Part shown: one piece after another, positions 6,990-11,229 of the stretch
Layout: each line of letters starts with the position of its first letter
How positions within the stretch are numbered: the first letter of the stretch is position 1
Assembly (NCBI GenBank): GCA_024511045.1
Contig: JANEMG010000046.1
Span: 1 to 11,229 of the forward strand
DNA length: 11,229 bases
Direction: 5' to 3'
Origin: Gammaproteobacteria bacterium
GTDB lineage: Bacteria; Pseudomonadota; Gammaproteobacteria; Methylococcales; Methylomonadaceae
The notes under the pieces: generated by a model
The model's input: the letters and a program-made list of their open reading frames with translations, nothing else
Databases searched by the model: none
What the model was told of the DNA's origin: nothing
Translations under genes and position numbers: made by a program

Positions 6990-8622
6990 CTACAGGATGG
7001 TATGGGATGCGGCGAGACTCGCATATTGTTTTTGCAGAGGATCGACTTTTTGGTAGGGAGTGCCAATTTTTACCGCCTTGTCGATACCGCCTTGTCGATA
7101 TAGATTCGCGCTTGGCGGAGTTTTTCGGCATTGGCGCCGCTGGTCTTGATATCTTGCAGAAGAATTCTGGCCATGTTGACGATGATAGTCTGATTGTCGG
7201 GCAGCTGTTTGATGGCCTGATTGAAGACATCCAGTGCGGCATTCAATTTGCCCTATTTGAACAGCGCTACACCATTGTTGTTGATTTCGACGAGTTGTCG
7301 CCTGGCCATTTCGATCAGTTCATCGGCAGTATTGCCTGAGCCGTGAATCTGATGCATGACCTTGATATCCTCCATAAACTGATCGTCATCGAGATGGCCG
7401 CTGATCAGTTCCTGCATGAGGGCCCCGGCTTTCTCGCTATCGGCGCAGATGTAGCAGGCCCTGATGATGTCGAGACACAGTTCCCGGGGAATCTGGCCGG
7501 TCAGTTGCTCGCTGAAATGCTTGACCCGCTCATAGGCCTGCTTGACCAGGTTGTCATCGTCCAGATGATCATAGATCTGCGTTTCCAGGACTGCGGCACG
7601 TAATTGCGCTTCCGGATCGTCGATGAATTCCTGGCGCATGTCATCGATAGTTTTCAACGCCTCCATTTCGGCATGGTTTTGATGCTGAATTTTGGCCAGG
7701 CCTGCATAGTCTGCAGATGCTTTGTGCACCGAATATCTGCCAGTTTTATTGTCTGTTGGTAGGCCTTTTCGGCAACTTCCAGATTGCCGTTGCGCTCGGC
7801 AAGCCTGGCCAGTGATTTTTGCCGCAAAATGGCATGCGGCGAGAGCGCCAGAGCGGTGCCGAGAATGTCGACCGCTTCCTGATGATCACCCATCTTGCCC
7901 AAGGTTTTCGCCAGCCAGTCGTAGGCCTCCATCAGCATCGGCTGCTGTTCGATCAGTTCCTGGAAAATGTCCGCTGCGCGCAGATAGTCCTCCTGGAAAA
8001 AATAAATTTTGCCCAGACCCTGTTTTGCCCAGAGCAGGTCACGCTGCTGCAGGATTTTTTCGTAGATGGCTTTCGCGGTGCCGTAGTCGTTGACCCTGAT
8101 GGCCAGTTCCGCACGCAATTTCAATAACTGCAGATGCATGTTTTTGGTGTTGTATTTCAGCATCTTGTCGCAATTTTGGATGGCCTGGCTGAAGTTCTCA
8201 CGGGCGATTTCCCGTTCCACGCTGGCCAGAAACTCCTTGCGTGCGGCATTGCGCTGCAGCCTGAGCAGTAATTGCTGCGCGGTAAAGGGCTTGGTCAGAT
8301 ATTCGTCGGGTTTGTTTTCCATGGCGCTGAGGACCATGCTCAGGTCATGCTCCACGGTGACCATGATGAACACGGCATCGAATCGGAGCAGTTTGTGATG
8401 GCGGATTTCCTCCAGAATGTGCTGGCCGTTCTTTCCCGGGTCCAGGTTGTAGTCGCAGAGCACGATATCGAACGGGTTTTTTCTCAGCAATACCAAGGCT
8501 TCCTCGGCATTTCTGCATTCCACGATATCCATGGCATTCAAGGAGTACAGCATTTCCTTGATGGCGCTGCGCATCACGGAATAATCTTCGATGATCAGGA
8601 TGCTTTTGTTTTTCAGTTTCAT
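6990..8622 (-). pseudogene. Receiver-TPR response regulator, decayed by three lesions
   Basis: The gene starts at ATG 8622 behind AGGG and encodes a CheY-like receiver: acidic pair Glu12/Asp13, phospho-acceptor Asp57 in VLCDYNL, Thr89 and Lys111 in LTKPF. A long tetratricopeptide-repeat region follows. Three lesions break it. At 7731-7729 a base is missing (CGG then GTG must be read with one G shared). At 7255-7253 a TAG interrupts the frame between FK and GKL. At 7071-7100 a 14-base tandem duplication shifts the C-terminus. Removing the duplication and restoring the base gives 1620 bases, exactly 540 codons ending at TAG 6992-6990. The restored C-terminus (IYIDKAVKIGTPYQKVD, then YASLAA) resembles the family. 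As it stands, translation from 8622 continues about 25 codons past the shift, giving about 322 residues: an intact receiver with part of the TPR region. Such proteins link phosphorelay to protein contacts; the exact role is unknown. Confidence 0.85.
7071..7100. repeat. 14-base tandem duplication inside the regulator pseudogene
   Basis: TACCGCCTTGTCGA occurs at 7071-7084 and again at 7085-7098, followed by TA. Because 14 is not a multiple of three, the second copy shifts the minus-strand frame so that it ends early in KAVSTRR. Deleting one copy reopens the frame for 26 further codons. This looks like a recent replication-slippage event. Confidence 0.9.
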
Positions 8623-8726
8623 GGTGCCCTGTTTGAACGAATTGCCATGCGGATCTTGTGCTGCGGCGCAATGATGCTGTCCCGTTTAAGTTTAACCCTT
8701 CTTTTCCGGGTGTCCAGGTCGATGGC

Positions 8727-8754
8727 CTTGAAAAAAAAAATTCCGGCCCCATGT
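8727..8754 (+). promoter_or_regulatory. Sigma-32 heat-shock promoter of htpG
   Basis: CTTGAAA (8727-8733) and CCCCATGT (8747-8754) are separated by 13 bases. They match the sigma-32 (RpoH) consensus CTTGAAA / CCCCATNT with allowed spacing. The expected start near 8761 gives a leader of about 40 bases before the htpG ATG. The spacer begins with a run of A. This is the expected control for an Hsp90 gene. The rest of the 177-base gap (8623-8799) must also hold the promoter of the divergent regulator, but I see no convincing box there. Confidence 0.88.
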
Positions 8755-8799
8755 TGGAAGGGATTTAATTCTTCACAAAAACAAGTGGGTATCAAGAAC

Positions 8800-10728
8800 A
8801 TGATTGTTGAGGCTAAAAAAGAAACCCTTGGCTTTGAAACCGAAGTCAAGCATCTTCTGCATTTGATGATTCACTCCTTGTACAGCAACAAGGAGATTTT
8901 TCTACGGGAATTGATTTCCAATGCTTCCGATGCCGCCGATAAATTGCGTTTTGAGGCTTTGTCCAATGACGGACTGTACGAAGGCGACAGCGACTTGAAG
9001 ATCAAGGTCGCGTTCGACAAGGAAAAGCGCACCATTACCGTATCCGACAACGGCATCGGCATGACCCGGGACGAGGTGCGCGAGCACATCGGCACCATCG
9101 CCAAGTCAGGCACCAAGCAGTTTTTCGAAGCATTGACCGGCGATCAGGCCAAGGACAGCGAATTGATCGGCCAGTTCGGCGTGGGTTTCTATTCCAGTTT
9201 CATCGTCGCCGACAAGGTGACCCTGACCACGAGCAAGGCCGGCGCTCCGGCATCGGCCGGTGTGCGCTGGGAGTCCACCGGAGAGGGCGAATACAGCATC
9301 GAGGATATCGAAAAACCAAGGCGTGGCACGGAGGTCGTGCTGCATCTTCGGGAAGGCGAGGACGAATTTCTGGACGGCTACCGGTTGCGCGCCATCATCA
9401 GGAAGTTCTCCGATCATATCTCCCTGCCCATCGTGATGGACAAGGAGCCGGAACCGGCCTCCGAAGGCGAGGAATCGGAACAGCCGCAGCAGCCGGAAGA
9501 GGAAACCGTCAACAGTGCCTCGGCACTTTGGACCAAGTCCAGGGATGAAATAGACCAGGAAGCCTACGACGAGTTCTACAAGCATGTGGCGCATGATTTT
9601 CAGGAGCCGCTGGCCCATGTGCACAGCAAGGTGGAAGGCACCAATGAATACACCATGCTGCTCTACGTGCCGTCACGGGCGCCTTTCGACCTGTGGGACA
9701 GAGAGGTCAAGCATGGCGTGAAGCTGTATGTGCGCAAGGTATTCATCACCGATGATGCGGAACAGCTGATGCCGCGCTATCTGCGTTTCATTCGCGGGGT
9801 CATCGATTCCGATTCGTTGCCGCTGAATGTCTCCCGGGAAATTCTCCAGCAAAGCAGGCAGATTCACGCCATCAAATCCGGAGCGGTGAAAAAGGTATTG
9901 GGGCTGCTGGAAAACATGGCAAAAAAAGAACCGGAAAAATACAGTAAATTCTGGGAGCAGTTCGGAACGGTTGTCAAGGAAGGGCCCATCGAGGATCCGA
10001 AAAACAAGGAGCGGATCGCCAAATTGCTGCGCTTCGCCTCGACGCACAACGATTCCGAAACCCAGGACGTCTCCCTGGAAGACTATGTGGCGCGCATGCA
10101 GGAAGACCAGGACAAGATCTATTATGTGACGGCGGACAGCTATTCGGCGGCGAAAAACAGCCCGCACCTGGAAATCTTCCGTAAAAAAGGCATCGAGGTA
10201 TTGTTGCTGTCCGATCGCATCGATGAATGGCTGGTATCCAGCCTGACGGAATTCGATGGCAAGCCTCTGCAGTCGGTGGCCAAGGGTGAGCTGGATCTGG
10301 GCAAGCTGGAGGATGAGCAGGACAAAACCGAGGAAGAGAATCTGAACAAGGAATTCGCCCCGGTGCTGGAGCAGATCAAGAAAGTTCTCGGGGACAGGGT
10401 CAGCGAGGTGCGCTTGAGCCATCGCCTGACCGACTCTCCCGCCTGCCTGGTGGCCGGTGATCATGGCATGAGCCTGAACATGGAGCGCATCATGAAGGAA
10501 GCCGGGCAGAACCTGGCCATGCTGGGTGGCGGCAGCAAGCCGGTCTTCGAGCTGAATCCGGACCATGCCCTGGTTACAAGAATGAAGGAAGAGCAGGATG
10601 ACGACCGGTTCGCCGATCTGGCGCAGATTCTGTTCGACCAGGCCATCCTCAGCGAGGGTGGTCAACTGGACGATCCCGGTGCCTTTGTGCACAAGCTGAA
10701 CGACTTGCTGCAGGGTTTGTTGAAATAA
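8800..10728 (+). CDS. htpG: Hsp90-family molecular chaperone HtpG
   Basis: HtpG is a dimeric cytosolic ATP-dependent chaperone that remodels client proteins, often with DnaK. The product has 642 residues (E. coli 624). The N-terminal GHKL ATPase domain shows LRELISNASDAADKLR with Glu37 and Asn41, DNGIGM (83-88) and GQFGVGFYSSF (124-134). The middle domain contains LYVRKVFI and the LPLNVSREILQ segment; the C-terminal dimerisation domain ends NDLLQGLLK. I chose the ATG at 8800 because it gives the usual MIVEAKKETLGFETEV start and lies just below the heat-shock promoter; the frame is open for 176 codons further upstream but only as the antisense of the regulator. A Glu/Pro/Gln-rich stretch (about 216-241) separates the ATPase and middle domains and accounts for part of the extra length. 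The ribosome site is weak. A strong terminator follows. Confidence 0.98.
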   Translation: MIVEAKKETLGFETEVKHLLHLMIHSLYSNKEIFLRELISNASDAADKLRFEALSNDGLYEGDSDLKIKVAFDKEKRTITVSDNGIGMTRDEVREHIGTIAKSGTKQFFEALTGDQAKDSELIGQFGVGFYSSFIVADKVTLTTSKAGAPASAGVRWESTGEGEYSIEDIEKPRRGTEVVLHLREGEDEFLDGYRLRAIIRKFSDHISLPIVMDKEPEPASEGEESEQPQQPEEETVNSASALWTKSRDEIDQEAYDEFYKHVAHDFQEPLAHVHSKVEGTNEYTMLLYVPSRAPFDLWDREVKHGVKLYVRKVFITDDAEQLMPRYLRFIRGVIDSDSLPLNVSREILQQSRQIHAIKSGAVKKVLGLLENMAKKEPEKYSKFWEQFGTVVKEGPIEDPKNKERIAKLLRFASTHNDSETQDVSLEDYVARMQEDQDKIYYVTADSYSAAKNSPHLEIFRKKGIEVLLLSDRIDEWLVSSLTEFDGKPLQSVAKGELDLGKLEDEQDKTEEENLNKEFAPVLEQIKKVLGDRVSEVRLSHRLTDSPACLVAGDHGMSLNMERIMKEAGQNLAMLGGGSKPVFELNPDHALVTRMKEEQDDDRFADLAQILFDQAILSEGGQLDDPGAFVHKLNDLLQGLLK

Positions 10729-10770
10729 CCAGCAGCAGGATTCTGCGGGGCAGCAACAGGACGTTGAACG

Positions 10771-10800
10771 AAAAAGGGCCGGTGTCATCCGGCCCTTTTT
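10771..10800 (+). terminator. Rho-independent terminator of htpG
   Basis: AAAAAGGGCCGG (10771-10782) pairs perfectly with CCGGCCCTTTTT (10789-10800) around a six-base loop TGTCAT. The GC-rich core followed by five T makes a strong intrinsic terminator 42 bases after the htpG stop. The A-run on the other side would let it work on the minus strand too. It is flanked by TTGAACG (10764-10770) and its complement CGTTCAA (10820-10826). Confidence 0.93.
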
Positions 10801-10851
10801 GTTTCACGAAGCCTTTTGTCGTTCAATCAGGCTCGTTTCTATGTAATTCCA

Positions 10852-10918
10852 CCACAGAGAGCACAGAGTCCGCTGAGAGTGCAGGGTAAAAGAGGACTTC
10901 CCTGTGCTTTCTCTGTGG
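10852..10918. repeat. CCACAGAGA-type inverted repeat
   Basis: CCACAGAGAGCACAG (10852-10866) is mirrored by CTGTGCTTTCTCTGTGG (10902-10918), a match broken only by two extra bases in the right arm. Between them AGTCC and GGACT can extend the pairing. The CACAGAG phrase recalls short dispersed palindromes that I know from several environmental proteobacterial genomes; this is from memory and not tested. It lies between the htpG terminator and tgt and has no coding capacity. Confidence 0.65.
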
Positions 10919-10932
10919 GTTCTTTGATTTTT

Positions 10933-10949
10933 TTCATGGCAGCCATGAA
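10933..10949. repeat. 17-base palindrome upstream of tgt
   Basis: TTCATGGC (10933-10940), a central A, and GCCATGAA (10942-10949) form a perfect 8-base-arm palindrome preceded by a T-run. It lies 74 bases before the tgt start. It could be an operator half-site pair or part of the neighbouring repeat; nothing in the sequence decides which. No clear sigma-70 boxes for tgt were recognised in 10950-11023. Confidence 0.5.
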
Positions 10950-11023
10950 GGAATCAACGCCTGCAAAAGCGCAATTGCATAGGTGCAGCCATAAATAGTT
11001 CGGATTTTAGTACAGGTTTATCA

Positions 11024-11229
11024 ATGGAATTTCAATTGCTGAACAATGACGGCAAGGCCCGCCGCGGGCAACTGAGCTTTGCCCGCGGCAAGGTGCAGAC
11101 CCCAGTGTTCATGCCGGTCGGCACCTATGGCTCGGTCAAGGCCATGACGCCGGAAGAGTTGACCGGCATGGGCGCGCAGATCATCCTGGGCAATACCTTT
11201 CATCTGCTGCTCAGGCCGGGCATGGGCGT
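11024..11229 (+). CDS. tgt: tRNA-guanine transglycosylase (3' partial)
   Basis: Tgt exchanges guanine 34 for the queuosine precursor preQ1 in the GUN anticodons of tRNA-Asp, -Asn, -His and -Tyr. Only the first 68 codons are inside the window. They read MEFQLLNNDGKARRGQLSFA and go on through TPVFMPVGTYGSVKAMTPEEL to GAQIILGNTFHLLLRPG, which is the unmistakable N-terminus of the family. The catalytic aspartate (about residue 90) and the zinc site lie beyond the edge. AGG at 11014-11016 is a suitable ribosome site seven bases before the ATG. It is separated from htpG by a terminator and so is transcribed independently. Confidence 0.97.
   Translation, partial: MEFQLLNNDGKARRGQLSFARGKVQTPVFMPVGTYGSVKAMTPEELTGMGAQIILGNTFHLLLRPGMG

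Noticed and set aside
6970..7242. An N-terminal extension of the histidine kinase
   Set aside because: This part is the regulator sequence read out of frame and has no domain character.
8272..8799. An upstream extension of htpG by 176 codons
   Set aside because: It is antisense to the regulator and lies mostly upstream of the heat-shock promoter; family-typical HtpG starts at 8800.
9673..10788. A 371-codon open frame antisense to htpG
   Set aside because: It has the same codon-on-codon alignment and the same codon-bias explanation; it even runs through the terminator.
1..11229. CRISPR array, tRNA or rRNA genes, transposase, phage or defence genes
   Set aside because: No spaced repeats, RNA gene signatures or such protein families were recognised on either strand.

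Overview
The window looks like chromosomal DNA of a gammaproteobacterium with moderately high GC. The main reason is the block of a YbeL-type zinc-ribbon gene divergent from leuS-lptE-holA, an arrangement familiar from E. coli and relatives. A sigma-32-type heat-shock promoter in front of htpG and the protein similarities agree. The genus cannot be fixed from the sequence. No rRNA, tRNA, CRISPR array, transposase or phage gene was seen.

Layout. Bases 1-854 hold the 3' part of an HD-GYP (cyclic-di-GMP phosphodiesterase type) gene. It converges on a minus-strand ParA-family ATPase (911-1689) whose reading frame is broken inside the Walker A motif. Upstream of parA, on the same strand, is a YbeL-like (DUF1451) zinc-ribbon gene (1751-2236). 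Its stop codon lies inside the -35 box of a strong-looking sigma-70 promoter for parA. Divergent from it runs the operon leuS-lptE-holA (2324-6317), with both junctions overlapping as TAATG. This supplies leucyl-tRNA synthetase, the LPS-transport lipoprotein LptE and DNA polymerase III delta. The LeuRS is unusual: it lacks the leucine-specific domain normally found just before KMSKS.

holA overlaps tail-to-tail (20 bp) with a minus-strand two-component module: a soluble histidine kinase (6298-6969) preceded by a receiver-TPR response regulator (6990-8622). The kinase looks intact. The regulator carries three independent lesions: a one-base frameshift, an in-frame amber codon and a 14-bp tandem duplication. 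Correcting the two indels restores a 540-codon frame interrupted only by the amber codon, so it is best read as a decaying pseudogene.

Divergent from the regulator is htpG (8800-10728), the bacterial Hsp90, behind a near-perfect sigma-32 promoter and followed by a strong hairpin terminator. The 295-base gap after htpG contains the terminator, a CCACAGAGA-type inverted repeat and a 17-base palindrome. Then comes the 5' end of tgt (queuosine tRNA-guanine transglycosylase), cut by the window edge.

Most of the window is housekeeping DNA. The observations most worth a second look are the broken parA, the stepwise-decayed response regulator next to an intact kinase, and the shortened LeuRS. I found no convincing undescribed multi-gene system.
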